Assembly: GCA_003142855.1 (NCBI GenBank)
Contig: PLNW01000139.1
Coordinates: forward strand, 25,468-89,467
Length of the DNA: 64,000 nt
Reading direction: 5' to 3'
Origin: Myxococcales bacterium
GTDB lineage: Bacteria; Myxococcota_A; Polyangia; Fen-1088
Position numbers and translations under genes: made by a program
In this document: positions 27,187-38,228 of the stretch, one piece after another
Numbering within the stretch: position 1 is the first letter of the stretch
Layout: each line of letters begins with the position of its first letter
The notes under the pieces: model-generated
The model's database searches: none
What the model was told of the DNA's origin: nothing
The model's input: the letters and a program-made list of their open reading frames with translations, nothing else

Positions 27187-28614
27187 TTGGCTAGCGACCC
27201 TGACCGCAAAAGACCCCACCCTCGCCCTGGCGATGAGCTGTGCGTGACCGTCGACCGCCTGGCCTACGGGGGCGAGGCGGTGGGCCGGCACCAAGGGCTC
27301 GTGGTGTTTGTTTCAGGCGCAGCGCCGGGCGAAACGGTGCGTGTGCGCGTGCGACGGGTGCAGCGGCGGCATGTGGAGGCGGATGTTGTCTCAGTTGAGA
27401 AAGCTTCACCCGAACGAGTGACACCGCGCTGTGCGCACTTCGCGCAGGGCTGCGGCGGCTGTACCTGGCAGCACGTTGACTACGCCTGCCAGTTGCGGGC
27501 CAAGGAAACCGCTGTGCGCGACAGTCTGGCCCGGCTGGGCGGGCTGCGGGATCCGCCCTTGCTCCCCATCATCCCCGCACCCAGTCCCTGGAACTACCGC
27601 AACAAGATGGAGTTCGCCTTCAACCCGGACGGCGTGCTCGGCCTGCATCCGCGCGGAGCTTGGCACAGCATTCTGCCCCTGCGTGAGTGTTCCTTGGCGC
27701 CACCCCTGACGGTCGCGCTGGTCAAGGCCGCGCAGACCTTCGCGCGAGAGGCGAATTTGTCGCTGCACGACCCGCGTACCCATCAGGGGCTGCTGCGTGA
27801 GCTGGTTGTGCGCCACAGCCGAGGCACCGGGGAAACCATGCTCGGCATTGTCACCAGCCCGGGACCCTTCGACGCGGCGGCCGCCATGGCCGAACGTCTG
27901 GCAGCGGTCGACACCAGCGTGGTGAGTGTCGTGCGCAGCATCCGCGCCTCGGCAGACACCTCGGCTCCTTTGCAGCAGACCACGCTGCTCCGTGGCCAGG
28001 ACCACATCACCGAAACCATTGGCGGCCTGCGCTTTGGCATCGGCGTGGAGACCTTCTTTCAAACCAACTCGGTGCAGGCCGAACGTCTGGTGGCCCTGGT
28101 GCGCGAGCTGGCTGGCGACGGATCCGGGGCGTTGATCATCGACGTCTACTGTGGCGTGGGCATGTTCACCCTGGCGCTGGCCTCGGCCGGCACCAAGGTC
28201 GTGGGCATCGAGCTGTCGGCCAGCTCTGTCGCAGCAGCGCGAATCAATGCTGAGAACAACGGCCTGCACGAAGCCCAGTTTCTCGCCGGTGATGCGCGCA
28301 CGGTCTTGCCTCAGGTGCTGGCCGAACACGGGACTCCCCGCGTGGTGGTGCTCGATCCGCCACGCGCCGGCGCCGGGGGCAAGGTCATGCGGCGAATTGC
28401 CCGCGCGGCGCCTGCGCGAATCATCTACGTGTCGTGCAATCCCACCACGCTGGCACGTGATCTGGTCGAGCTTGAGCCCTTCGGCTACCGTGTCTCCGTG
28501 GTGCAACCGCTGGATCTGTTTCCCCAGACCTATCACGTGGAGACCGTGGTCGCGCTCGACCGCCATGCTATCCTGAGTGACTCGGTTCCGCCGTCGGCGC
28601 GTGAGCCGGAGTGA
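27187..28614 (+). CDS. rlmD: 23S rRNA (uracil-5-)-methyltransferase, RlmD/RlmCD type
   Basis: A SAM-dependent RNA m5U methyltransferase of the TrmA/RumA family, 475 residues. An N-terminal TRAM domain (VDRLAYGGEAVGRHQGLVVF) precedes the iron-sulfur Cys cluster (CAHFAQGCGGCTWQH, with the fourth Cys earlier or at DYACQL). The C-terminal catalytic part has the SAM fold VYCGVGMFTLALASAGTKV, VVLDPPRAGAGGKVM, and the catalytic Cys motif IIYVSCNPTTLARDL. The start TTG 27187 is the first codon in frame. RlmD versus RlmC assignment follows from length and the Fe-S motif but is not certain. Its 3' end is close to the radical SAM gene. Confidence 0.92.
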   Translation: MASDPDRKRPHPRPGDELCVTVDRLAYGGEAVGRHQGLVVFVSGAAPGETVRVRVRRVQRRHVEADVVSVEKASPERVTPRCAHFAQGCGGCTWQHVDYACQLRAKETAVRDSLARLGGLRDPPLLPIIPAPSPWNYRNKMEFAFNPDGVLGLHPRGAWHSILPLRECSLAPPLTVALVKAAQTFAREANLSLHDPRTHQGLLRELVVRHSRGTGETMLGIVTSPGPFDAAAAMAERLAAVDTSVVSVVRSIRASADTSAPLQQTTLLRGQDHITETIGGLRFGIGVETFFQTNSVQAERLVALVRELAGDGSGALIIDVYCGVGMFTLALASAGTKVVGIELSASSVAAARINAENNGLHEAQFLAGDARTVLPQVLAEHGTPRVVVLDPPRAGAGGKVMRRIARAAPARIIYVSCNPTTLARDLVELEPFGYRVSVVQPLDLFPQTYHVETVVALDRHAILSDSVPPSAREPE

Positions 28615-28627
28615 ACCTCCCCGTGTC

Positions 28628-29677
28628 ATGAAGCGTGCGCGCAACCCCGTCTCCCTTTCCGGCATTCTCAAGGGAATCCCGCGCGGGTTCGATGCCAAGC
28701 CGATTTGGGCGCAGATCAACGTCACCTGGCGATGCAACCTGACCTGCCACTACTGCACCGAGTACGACAACAGCAAGGGTCACGTCCCGGCGTCCGAGAT
28801 ATACGCCCGCATCGACCGCTGCAAGGAACTGGGGGTGATTCACACCGATCTCATCGGTGGCGAGCCGCTCTTGCACCCCGACATTTTCCCCCTCATGCGC
28901 CACGTGGTGCATAGCGGGATGTCGACCGGGATGACCACGAATGGATTTCTGCTGACCGAGGACAAGCTGGACGCGCTCATCGACCTGGGCATGGGGCGCA
29001 TTCAGATCTCAATCGATGGCCTGAACCCGTCGCCGGAAACCCCCAAGTCGTTGCGAACCCTGCGCAACAAGATCGACATGGTCGCGCGCCGGGGGCTGTG
29101 GTTCTACGTGGCGGCGGTGCTATGTCCTGAAACGCTGGACGAAGTGATTCCGCTGGCCGAGCACTGTTTCGATCTGGGGGTGCCCATCTTCTTCTCGGTG
29201 GTGCACGAACGCGGCCGGCTGCAGCCAGGGCCATTCAACGAGAGGTACCTGCAGAAGCTGCACTGGCTGAGGCAGAAGAAGCGTGAGGGGAAGCCCATCT
29301 CCAACCCGTACTATCTCATCCGCTATTTCGAGCGCGCCTTGGCCGGCCGACCCATGCGCTGGACCTGCCGCGGGGGCAACAAGGCCTTCTATGTCTCGCC
29401 CGAGGGAAATTTCCAGTACTGCTACCACGTCGCGCCCCTGCGCCCCTTCGCGCAGGTCACCGCGCAAGACATCCGCAATTCGCGCGGACGCAAAGGCTGC
29501 GAGGACGGCTGCGGCGTGGATTGCATGATTCGGACCTCGCTGCCGTTCTCCAACCGCGCCTGGGTTATCGGACACGAGATGGCGGAGCGGGCGCGCGGGC
29601 TAGGCAGCCGGCTCGGGCTGACCGGATCGAAAACTACGCCGCCGCCGGTTGACCCGGTCGGGAGAAACGCGGGTTAA
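28628..29677 (+). CDS. Radical SAM protein with SPASM-like C-terminal cluster
   Basis: A 349-residue radical SAM enzyme. The CxxxCxxC site is CNLTCHYC near residue 37, followed by a Gly-Gly-Glu-Pro motif (DLIGGEPLLHPDIF) for SAM binding. The C-terminal part holds further Cys residues in a SPASM-like layout (MRWTCRGGNKAFYVSPEGNF, YCYHV, KGCEDGCGVDC). ATG 28628 was chosen; an upstream frame runs into rlmD. SPASM relatives modify peptides or act as anaerobic maturases, and others such as HpnH-like enzymes differ in their C-terminus. The substrate is unknown; no small peptide precursor gene was noticed beside it. Its 3' end overlaps the convergent GtrA gene by 44 bases. Confidence 0.87.
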   Translation: MKRARNPVSLSGILKGIPRGFDAKPIWAQINVTWRCNLTCHYCTEYDNSKGHVPASEIYARIDRCKELGVIHTDLIGGEPLLHPDIFPLMRHVVHSGMSTGMTTNGFLLTEDKLDALIDLGMGRIQISIDGLNPSPETPKSLRTLRNKIDMVARRGLWFYVAAVLCPETLDEVIPLAEHCFDLGVPIFFSVVHERGRLQPGPFNERYLQKLHWLRQKKREGKPISNPYYLIRYFERALAGRPMRWTCRGGNKAFYVSPEGNFQYCYHVAPLRPFAQVTAQDIRNSRGRKGCEDGCGVDCMIRTSLPFSNRAWVIGHEMAERARGLGSRLGLTGSKTTPPPVDPVGRNAG

Positions 29678-30092
29678 ACACCACCCAGCGGTTCATCGGA
29701 TAGTTCCAACCGAGATAGACCAATGCCGCCACCAGGAGTTTCGAGACGGGATAGGGCAGACCGAGAAAACGCGTGAAGATCCACACGCCGCCGGTGTGCA
29801 ACCCGGACGCGGCCACCTGAACCAGGACGAAGCGAAGAAACTGCATCGAGCGTGGCTGCCAGGCCACGCGAAAGGTCCACCAGCGGTTGATGGAGAAATT
29901 AGAAAGTGAGCCGACGACCGTGGCAATCCAGGTGGCCAGCACGTAGTCGACACCGGCCAGCTCGACCAGACTGGTCAAGGTGAAAAAATCCAGCCCAATG
30001 GTGAAAGTCGAGGTGAGCGAGTTGCGTACAAACGTGCCCCGAACCGGCGCGCTCGGTGGCGACGACGGCGCGGGCGCGACCACGGCGTTCAA
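29634..30092 (-). CDS. GtrA-like membrane protein
   Basis: A 152-residue protein with four membrane helices of the GtrA family, which often helps translocate or flip lipid-linked sugars. Motifs: RNSLTSTFTIGLDFFTLTSL, DYVLATWIATVVGSLSNFSI then NRWWTFRV, MQFLRFVLVQVAASGLHTGG, and LPYPVSKLLVAALVYLGWNY with NRWVVFNPRF. TTG 30092 overlaps the stop of the RND gene upstream (TTGA), a coupled arrangement. GtrA proteins frequently accompany glycosyltransferases; here the neighbour is an RND exporter, so they may handle a lipid. Confidence 0.85.
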   Translation of the reverse strand: MNAVVAPAPSSPPSAPVRGTFVRNSLTSTFTIGLDFFTLTSLVELAGVDYVLATWIATVVGSLSNFSINRWWTFRVAWQPRSMQFLRFVLVQVAASGLHTGGVWIFTRFLGLPYPVSKLLVAALVYLGWNYPMNRWVVFNPRFSRPGQPAAA

Positions 30093-32587
30093 GCGCCAGC
30101 CCTTCGGCGCGTGCGCCAGCCCTGATACAGCAACAGGACCGAGGGCAGGACAATCACCGCCGTGGCCAGACAAGTCAGCTCGCCCAGAACTGCGAACAGA
30201 CCGAAGAGAAACAGCCCGCGGTTCTGCGCCACCAGCAGGGACGAATACCCGATGATGGTTGTGGCCGAGCACAGGCTGACAGCGCCTCCGGTGGCGCTGA
30301 TCGCCGCCGTGACGTCGGAACGTCCGTCCTGCAAGTAGCGACCCATCACGTTGACCGCGTAGTCCACACCAATCCCGAAGGTTATGGGAAAGGCAATCAG
30401 GTTGATGAAGTTGATGCGTACACCGAGGTAGATGGTCGCAGCCAGCATCCAGCCCACCCCGATCACGAGCGATCCGATGACGAACGGCGTGGCCAGGCTG
30501 GCGCGGAACAGAACCACCACCACCAGTACCACGCCGACGAAAGCGAGGAGCGAGGCGAGCGGGCCGTCGCGGCTCATGCAAGAGAGGATATCGGCCGTCA
30601 CGGGCAAGGCGCCGGCCACGCGGGCCGGGACGCCGGACGCCGAGGCGGCGAGGACGCGCAATTGCTCGACGAAGCTGGACATGTCGGGGCCGTACCAGGC
30701 GGTCTGCGTCGGCCGGGGAAACACGAGAATGGTCCGCCCCAGGGTTCCATCGCGCTCGCGCAGCCCGGTGAGCAACCCCTCGGGCAAATTGGCCGCCGTG
30801 ATGGCAGGCATCGGCCCGTTTCCCAGAAAACCATCGAGCTTGTCCTGCTCCTCGGGCGAAAGCTGCGCGCGGATCCTGGGCGTGAGCTTCTTGCGCAAGC
30901 GCTCGACGATCCGCTGCTTTTCCGCCTGCCCGACGGGAAGCACATCATCGGCCGTCACGATCGAGGAGATGCGCGCCGACAGCGGCGCCCGGGTGGCAGC
31001 CTCGCGCAGGTGGGTCGCGATGGCGCGGGTCTGCGCCACGTTGTCGGCCAGGATCACCGTGGGCGTGACCTGGCGACCGAGAAGCTTGTCCATCCTGGCG
31101 CCCCAGTAACCTTCACCCGAGACCCAGGTGTCACGGCGCCGGAGCTTGCCAAGGTCGTACTCAAATTGGTCGGGGCCGAAGTGGCGGAGTTCAAGCACGG
31201 CCAGCAGCGTGAGCACGAGCGCGACCACCGCGAAAGGCAACGGAGAGCGCGCGATGCGATTGGCCAGCAATACCATGGGCCGCAGGCGCGCCGCCCGCTC
31301 GCTGAACGGTCGCAACCGGCCCTTGTCCAGCCAGGCGATGAGCGAGGGTGAAAGCAGGAAGGTCGCACCCCAACACAGCACCATTCCCAGTCCGCCGATG
31401 ACGCCGAACTGGCGAAACCCGCGAAAATCCATCGCCATCAAGGACGCGTACGCCGCCGCGGCCGCAAGCGCCGCCGACAGTGTCCCCACCCGGGTCCCGG
31501 ACAGGCTGACGGCCAGCGCCTCCTCGATGGGAACGCCTCGCCGTCGCGCCTCCACGTAGCGGGCGAGCAGCACGATGCCGAAGTTGATGCCGTTGCCCAC
31601 GATGATCGAGCCTAGAAAGGCGGTGTTGGAGTTGAGCGCGGTGATGCGCCAGGGGGGCAGACTGGCCAGGGCAAACGCGGCCACCGCCCCGATGGCCAGC
31701 GGGGCCAGGAGAATCGGCACGGCGGCTGCCCAGCGGTAGTAGAGCACCAGGGCGATGACCACCAGGACGATGACCAGCACCGACGAAAAGGTCAGGTCGA
31801 CCACCAGCGCCGACATCTCCTCGACGGAGATGGGCACGTCGCCAGTGAACCCGACGCGCATCCCCGGGGCATAGTGGCCCGGACCGCCTAGTTCGGCCAG
31901 GTCGCGGCGTACCCGATCGAGCAGCGCGCCCGCCTTCTTGGTGCCGGTCGAGTAGCTGCCCACCTCGACCAACATGAGGGTGAGGCCGAGGCTGCGGCTG
32001 GAGAAGCGATCCCCGCTCAGTCCCGGCTCGTCGAGCCGTGACTGGTACTTCTTCTCCAAGTCAGACACGTCGAGCGAAGGGGCTGGCTCACTCTCGTCGA
32101 GGAGCATGTCCTGATCCTTCATCAACTCGTAGTGGATGCGGTCTTCGATGCGCTGGCGTAGGGTTTCGAGATCCGCCAGATTCATGTACAAGGGCTTGTG
32201 CTGCTCGATAAAACGCCGCTCGCCGACCGTCCCCAGGCGAACCGCCCGCACCATGTCCGGCGGGTAGTTGCGCACGCGGGCCGCCAGGTCATCGAGCAAA
32301 CGCTCGCCCGCGGGCAGATTGTCGGCCGCGCCCACGTCGACCAAGACGCCGAGGTACAGCAGCCCGGGCATGCGCAAGCGCAACTCGTCGAGCGCGAGGA
32401 CGCTGGGCGCGCTCCGGGGTAGCAGCTCTTCCAGATCGCTACGCAGGTTGAAGTAGAGCTTGGCGGTGGCCAGGGCCGACGGCACGGCCAGCGCGACGGC
32501 CACCAGCCACAGGATCCGGCCGTGTCGGAGCGCCCACGCGACGAAGGCGCGACAGCGTGGGCCAGGAAGGACCGGAGAAGACGTCAA
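30089..32587 (-). CDS. RND-superfamily (MMPL/HpnN-like) exporter
   Basis: An 832-residue inner-membrane protein with the duplicated six-plus-six helix plan of MMPL-type RND proteins. The first helix (ILWLVAVALAVPSALATA) is followed by a large periplasmic loop (about 40-270), five helices (about 275-445, including LVIVLVVIALVLYYRWAAAV), another helix near 470, a second loop (about 490-690), and the last five helices (FVGVVLVVVVLFRASLATPF onward, with INLIAFPITFGIGVDYAVN). The GIGVDYAVN and GNGINFGIV segments are the family's conserved transmembrane motifs. Such exporters move lipids or hopanoids. The gene is translationally coupled to the GtrA gene downstream. Confidence 0.9.
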   Translation of the reverse strand: MTSSPVLPGPRCRAFVAWALRHGRILWLVAVALAVPSALATAKLYFNLRSDLEELLPRSAPSVLALDELRLRMPGLLYLGVLVDVGAADNLPAGERLLDDLAARVRNYPPDMVRAVRLGTVGERRFIEQHKPLYMNLADLETLRQRIEDRIHYELMKDQDMLLDESEPAPSLDVSDLEKKYQSRLDEPGLSGDRFSSRSLGLTLMLVEVGSYSTGTKKAGALLDRVRRDLAELGGPGHYAPGMRVGFTGDVPISVEEMSALVVDLTFSSVLVIVLVVIALVLYYRWAAAVPILLAPLAIGAVAAFALASLPPWRITALNSNTAFLGSIIVGNGINFGIVLLARYVEARRRGVPIEEALAVSLSGTRVGTLSAALAAAAAYASLMAMDFRGFRQFGVIGGLGMVLCWGATFLLSPSLIAWLDKGRLRPFSERAARLRPMVLLANRIARSPLPFAVVALVLTLLAVLELRHFGPDQFEYDLGKLRRRDTWVSGEGYWGARMDKLLGRQVTPTVILADNVAQTRAIATHLREAATRAPLSARISSIVTADDVLPVGQAEKQRIVERLRKKLTPRIRAQLSPEEQDKLDGFLGNGPMPAITAANLPEGLLTGLRERDGTLGRTILVFPRPTQTAWYGPDMSSFVEQLRVLAASASGVPARVAGALPVTADILSCMSRDGPLASLLAFVGVVLVVVVLFRASLATPFVIGSLVIGVGWMLAATIYLGVRINFINLIAFPITFGIGVDYAVNVMGRYLQDGRSDVTAAISATGGAVSLCSATTIIGYSSLLVAQNRGLFLFGLFAVLGELTCLATAVIVLPSVLLLYQGWRTRRRAGA

Positions 32588-32703
32588 GTTGGCGAAACCG
32601 ATTCAGCGAGGGCCAAGAAGGCTCGAAATGTAGCAGACAAGGGCAAGGGAGGGCAGAGACTGTGCGCGACGCCGCCGGCCGAATCGAGGTACAAGAACGG
32701 ATC

Positions 32704-33495
32704 ATGTTCATCCTCAAGAAGCTGCTGTCCGCGGCCGTCCAGCCGTGTTCCTTGCTGCTTGCCGTCATGGTCCTGGGCTTGATCCTGCTGTTCTTCACCA
32801 AGCGGCAACGGACAGCCAGGGCCCTGCTCACCGCGGGTCTCGCGCTCTTGGCGCTGCTTTCCCTCGGCCCTGTGGCCCGGGCCTTGGTTCGTCCGCTGGA
32901 AACCGCGTATCCCCCGCTGCTGGCCCAGGCGACTCAAGCGGTTTCAACCATGCCCGACGGCTCGCCCACGCCGCGTTGGGTAGTGGTGCTGGGGGGCGGG
33001 AAAAGCGAAGACGACTCCCTCGCGCCCGTCCAAAAGCTGGCCGAGCCATCTCTGGTCCGTTTGGCCGAGAGCATCCGGCTGCAACGACTGCTACCGGAAT
33101 CGCAGTTGGTCCTGTCAGGAGGCAGCAGCGGCATGACAACCAGCGAGGCCGAAACGCTGGCCGCAGCCGGCGTCAGCCTGGGAGCCCCGCGGGACCACAT
33201 GGTTCTCGAATCACAATCCTGGGACACCATCGATGAAGTGCGGATGCTGCGTGCGATGCTGGGCGACGACCGGTTCGTGCTGGTGACGTCGGCCATGCAC
33301 ATGCCCCGGGCCATGGCCATGTTCAGGAAGGCCGGCATGATCCCGGTTGCCGCTCCCACCGACTTCCTGGCCAGCGGCGAGGATTCAGACATGCTGAGCT
33401 GGTTTCCGCATGCCCAGGCCGGTCTGATAGTCGAGCGAGCGCTGCACGAATACTTCGGACTTTTCTGGGCCAAGCTGCGCGGGCAGGCGCGGTAG
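32704..33495 (+). CDS. YdcF/ElyC-like DUF218 membrane protein
   Basis: A 263-residue protein with two N-terminal membrane helices (LLSAAVQPCSLLLAVMVLGL, LLTAGLALLALLSLGPVARA) and a DUF218 domain: RWVVVLGGGKSEDDS, SIRLQRLLPESQLVLSGGSS, TSEAETLAAAGVSLGAPRDH, LESQSWDTIDEVRML, VLVTSAMHMPRAMAMFRKAG, and a C-terminal WFPHAQAGLIVERALHEYFG. The conserved Ser/Glu and His-Met-Pro-Arg residues are in place. ElyC in E. coli affects the lipid carrier used for envelope polymers. ATG 32704 begins the first helix; the upstream frame is not protein-like. Confidence 0.87.
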   Translation: MFILKKLLSAAVQPCSLLLAVMVLGLILLFFTKRQRTARALLTAGLALLALLSLGPVARALVRPLETAYPPLLAQATQAVSTMPDGSPTPRWVVVLGGGKSEDDSLAPVQKLAEPSLVRLAESIRLQRLLPESQLVLSGGSSGMTTSEAETLAAAGVSLGAPRDHMVLESQSWDTIDEVRMLRAMLGDDRFVLVTSAMHMPRAMAMFRKAGMIPVAAPTDFLASGEDSDMLSWFPHAQAGLIVERALHEYFGLFWAKLRGQAR

Positions 33496-33540
33496 CAACC
33501 TTCAGTGTAATCTTCGCGCGGCCAAGGAGACCCATTCAAG

Positions 33541-35178
<1,638 letters not shown>

Positions 35179-35295
35179 CGCTATCTTACCGTCGGCCACG
35201 TCTACGGCCACGCCCTCCCGCAGCTGTCGCGAGATTGGGTCTATTTCTTGCTCAGCCGCTCCTCCGGAGGCATATCTTGATCAAGCGAATTTGTG

Positions 35296-37410
35296 ATGAA
35301 ATATGCACCGCTGTTTGCCGTCCAGTCATGCCTAGCCCTCTTGTTGGGATGCGATGTCCGCGGTGTAGCTTCCCTGCCGCCGCGGCAGACAACTTCGTCG
35401 GCGGAGACCGCGGCCCCGACCAGCAAGCCTGCACCTGCGACCTCAGCCCCGACTAGCCCGCCGCCGGCTCCCGCGCCGCAAGCCCCTTCACCCAGCCTCC
35501 CACCTGACGACGATCGCGCCCTGGTGGTTCGCGACGGCCAGGAGAGCTGGACCAGCGCCACCGGCGCCGCTCGTTCCGGGTACACCATCATCGATCTCGC
35601 GGACGATTGGACTCCCTATATCTTCGAGGAGCATCGTGGCCCCGACGGCCAGCCCATGCCCAACCGCTACCGCCGCGTGTTCCTCGGCCTGGCCAACGAC
35701 ACGCTCGACGAGGACGGCGAGCCCTTGCCCGCGGGCGAAAAGAACCACCTCGAACTCTACGGCATCCCGCCCTCGCTGGGCGTGCTGCGCGCCCGCTTCC
35801 TGGAGGACGAGAAGCAGAAGTGCCACGAAGGCGCGAACCTGGCCGCTATGGAGGCGGTGGAGACCGTGGGCTACGTGGCGCCCGACAAGGTCGCGCAGGA
35901 AGAGAAACGCATCGCGCGCCTGCGCAGCGATCTGGAAGACGCCCGCAAAAAGGACCGCGCGCAGACGCTGGCTGAGCTGGCGGCCAAGGACCCCAAGCTG
36001 GAACCCAAGGTCAAGCTGGTCGAACGACGGGCCGCCGAGAAACTCGCCATGACCGAGGTGGAACGTCGCCTGGCCTGCGAAGGAATGTTCAAGCACGGCG
36101 TGAAACACAACGCCGGCATCTACGACGATGCCATGCGCTTGGCGGTGCGCCGCTTTCAGCAGAAGCACATGATCTACGAGTCCAACTACCTGCGCCAGAA
36201 GACCATGGACGCTCTGGCCCGAGCGCCGCTGGCCAACGATCATGAGGCGTTGATACGCGTGCTGCGGGAGCGCGTGGTGGCCGCCGCCGGCGTGGTCGAG
36301 GACGGCAGCGTGGATCTCAAGACTGGCCCGGCCACGTACACCGGCGCCAACGGGCAGCCCGTGCCGGTGCGCAACCTGGTCGAGGAGCTGACCAAGTCCG
36401 CCGTCGAGCAGTTGGGTTTGACCAGTCCCGAGGCTGCGCTGGCCTTCTTCAAACGTCACAGCGCGGCCGATTTCCACCACCTGCGCGCCGCGGTCCGTTT
36501 GCCGGCCCTGCCCGAGTACTACGGACCCAACATGGATCTGTCCATCGTGATCGATCGCGGCGAAGTCTGGTACGACCTGCCTTGGGACGCCTCCGGCGTG
36601 CGCCACCCCCAGCCGCGCAAGCGCTACCCGAGCTTCCACGTCTACGTGAAGTACAAGGAACAGCGCATCCCGCTGGCGCGCTGGCGCACCACCATCGGCG
36701 GCTGGCGCGCCGAACAGGCGTCTGACGGCTACGAATACTTCCGCTACAAGGGCTCCGACGTGGGCCCGCGTGTGATCCGCAACGTGGTGGCCGGCCCGGT
36801 GTGGATTGCGCCCGAGTCCACGCCCATCCGCACACTGGTCAAGACCAAGACGGTCAGCGGCCTGTGGCAGCGGGTGGTCAACTACGACGAGCTGGGCCCG
36901 GGATTCCTCTCGGCCTACGGACTCATCGCAGGCTATCTGGTGGTGCCCGGCAAGGGCGGCAAGCCCGACTGGGACAACGGCATCCGCGCCCACGGCTCGT
37001 CGGAGTATCTCTCCATGTACAGCGCCGAGGGCTATTCGCACGGCTGCCACCGCTTGCCCAACCACCTGGCCATCCGGCTGTACTCATTCATCCTGCACCA
37101 CCGACCCATGCGCATCCTGGGCGACCAACCCACCAACATCGCGCGCCAGTTCCTGCTCGACAACGACGTGTTCGAACTTCGCGTTCCCTCGCGCGGCTAT
37201 CAGTATGTGCTTGAGCCGCCCCTGCCGGTGGACGTCCTGGAAGGAGAGATCAAGGGCACGTTGAAGACGCCGATCCTGACCTACGTACCCAAGCCCGGCG
37301 TGCGCTATCCTGGACCGCCGCCGGCGGTGCCCAATTCCGCCGAGGGCCGAGCGGGCGGTGTCAGCCCGGGCCGCTCGGCCGGGGGCGACGAGGAAGGAGC
37401 AGCGCCATGA
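35296..37410 (+). CDS. Large L,D-transpeptidase (YkuD) lipoprotein
   Basis: A 704-residue protein. The lipoprotein signal MKYAPLFAVQSCLALLLGC gives lipidated Cys19, followed by a Pro/Ala/Thr-rich linker (about 30-65). Residues 65-440 form a long region with a charged coiled coil (about 190-260) and a stretch QKHMIYESNYLRQKTMDALA that resembles a peptidoglycan-binding helix bundle (RRFQ before it). The YkuD catalytic domain is near 540-620: IRAHGSSEYLSMYSAEGYSH with the active Cys in SHGCHRLPNHLAIRL. Such enzymes form 3-3 crosslinks or attach proteins to peptidoglycan. GTG 35293 is an alternative start. A GGAGG lies too far upstream to help. Twice the usual size. Confidence 0.85.
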   Translation: MKYAPLFAVQSCLALLLGCDVRGVASLPPRQTTSSAETAAPTSKPAPATSAPTSPPPAPAPQAPSPSLPPDDDRALVVRDGQESWTSATGAARSGYTIIDLADDWTPYIFEEHRGPDGQPMPNRYRRVFLGLANDTLDEDGEPLPAGEKNHLELYGIPPSLGVLRARFLEDEKQKCHEGANLAAMEAVETVGYVAPDKVAQEEKRIARLRSDLEDARKKDRAQTLAELAAKDPKLEPKVKLVERRAAEKLAMTEVERRLACEGMFKHGVKHNAGIYDDAMRLAVRRFQQKHMIYESNYLRQKTMDALARAPLANDHEALIRVLRERVVAAAGVVEDGSVDLKTGPATYTGANGQPVPVRNLVEELTKSAVEQLGLTSPEAALAFFKRHSAADFHHLRAAVRLPALPEYYGPNMDLSIVIDRGEVWYDLPWDASGVRHPQPRKRYPSFHVYVKYKEQRIPLARWRTTIGGWRAEQASDGYEYFRYKGSDVGPRVIRNVVAGPVWIAPESTPIRTLVKTKTVSGLWQRVVNYDELGPGFLSAYGLIAGYLVVPGKGGKPDWDNGIRAHGSSEYLSMYSAEGYSHGCHRLPNHLAIRLYSFILHHRPMRILGDQPTNIARQFLLDNDVFELRVPSRGYQYVLEPPLPVDVLEGEIKGTLKTPILTYVPKPGVRYPGPPPAVPNSAEGRAGGVSPGRSAGGDEEGAAP

Positions 37411-37886
37411 CCTCGCACGGCCCGCTGGCTGGGTTCGCACTGCTGGCGCTGCTGGGATCGACTGCGGCCGTGGGGCTGGGCGCGGAAGATGCCAGCAAGA
37501 GCGCGGGCGAGCCATCGGGCCAGAAGACAGGGGACAAGGTCAACATCACCCTGCAAACGGTTCCGCCGCGCAAGGCAGTGGTCAAGTGGGGCAACAAGAA
37601 CCTGGGGATGATCCCAGTGCCCCGGCCGCTGGTGGTGGTGCGACCGCGCGACAGTGGGCCCCTGGATCTGGTGATTCGCGCCATCGGCTTCTTGCCGGTT
37701 CACACGCGCGCCTATACCTTCTCCGACAGTCGCGTCGCCATCAAACTGACCCCGCTTGAAGAGAAGAACACCCTTTTCGGATTCCGCGCCGAGGTGCCAC
37801 CCGAGGGAGCCGCCAGTCCCGACGGCGGGGCGCCACCGCCCGCGCCTGTACCCCCTCCTGCTCCCCCGCCGAGCCCGCAGAAGTAG
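37407..37886 (+). CDS. Small secreted PEGA-like protein
   Basis: A 159-residue exported protein with signal MTSHGPLAGFALLALLGSTA. The core (about 42-115) has the PEGA-type pattern: VNITLQTVPPRKAVVKWGNK, then LGMIPVPRPLVVVRPRDSG and LDLVIRAIGFLPVHTRAYTF. The end is a Pro/Ala-rich tail. Its ATG overlaps the stop of the L,D-transpeptidase (ATGA), so it is very likely coexpressed and may help that enzyme at the cell wall. The PEGA label is tentative. Confidence 0.72.
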   Translation: MTSHGPLAGFALLALLGSTAAVGLGAEDASKSAGEPSGQKTGDKVNITLQTVPPRKAVVKWGNKNLGMIPVPRPLVVVRPRDSGPLDLVIRAIGFLPVHTRAYTFSDSRVAIKLTPLEEKNTLFGFRAEVPPEGAASPDGGAPPPAPVPPPAPPPSPQK

Positions 37887-38228
37887 GCACTGCCGCCGGC
37901 GAAGCCGGGCCGCGGCTAGCGGCTCGCGTGGGCGTGAGGGTGAGCGTGTTCGTGTGGGTTTTGCGAGAAGACGGATCGCGGGCCTCGGGCCTCGGGCCGC
38001 TCACCCCTGGGGGGCTTCGGGACGGACAGCCCACCCTACCCACCCCTCGCGCTTCGCGCTCACCCGTCGCGCCCACGCCAGTCGCCCACGCAGGCCGCTG
38101 CACGCTGGGCGCTCACGCTACCGCGACCGCTCACGCTGGCCGCCCCCGCTGGCCCCGACTTTGTGCATGCGGCGGATGTCCGCGTGCTAACCTGACCGAG
38201 GCCATCGGGCCGCTCGAATCAAAGTCCC
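37887..38228. other. Low-complexity intergenic region with CGCTCAC-type repeats
   Basis: No gene is supported in these 342 bases. The sequence is very GC-rich and carries scattered CGCTCACGC and CGCTCACCC words (for example near 37998, 38058, 38109 and 38127) and their complements near 37930. The same word occurs at 45698-45720 just before groL's terminator. The first bases (about 37890-37907) resemble the dispersed repeat at 23235-23375. Confidence 0.6.

Noticed and set aside
28577..28627. Upstream extension of the radical SAM protein
   Set aside because: The extra residues are Arg-rich and overlap rlmD; the domain begins naturally at ATG 28628.
27406..28737. 443-codon minus-strand frame opposite rlmD
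   Set aside because: No domain is recognisable, and it lies fully opposite a well-supported RNA methyltransferase.
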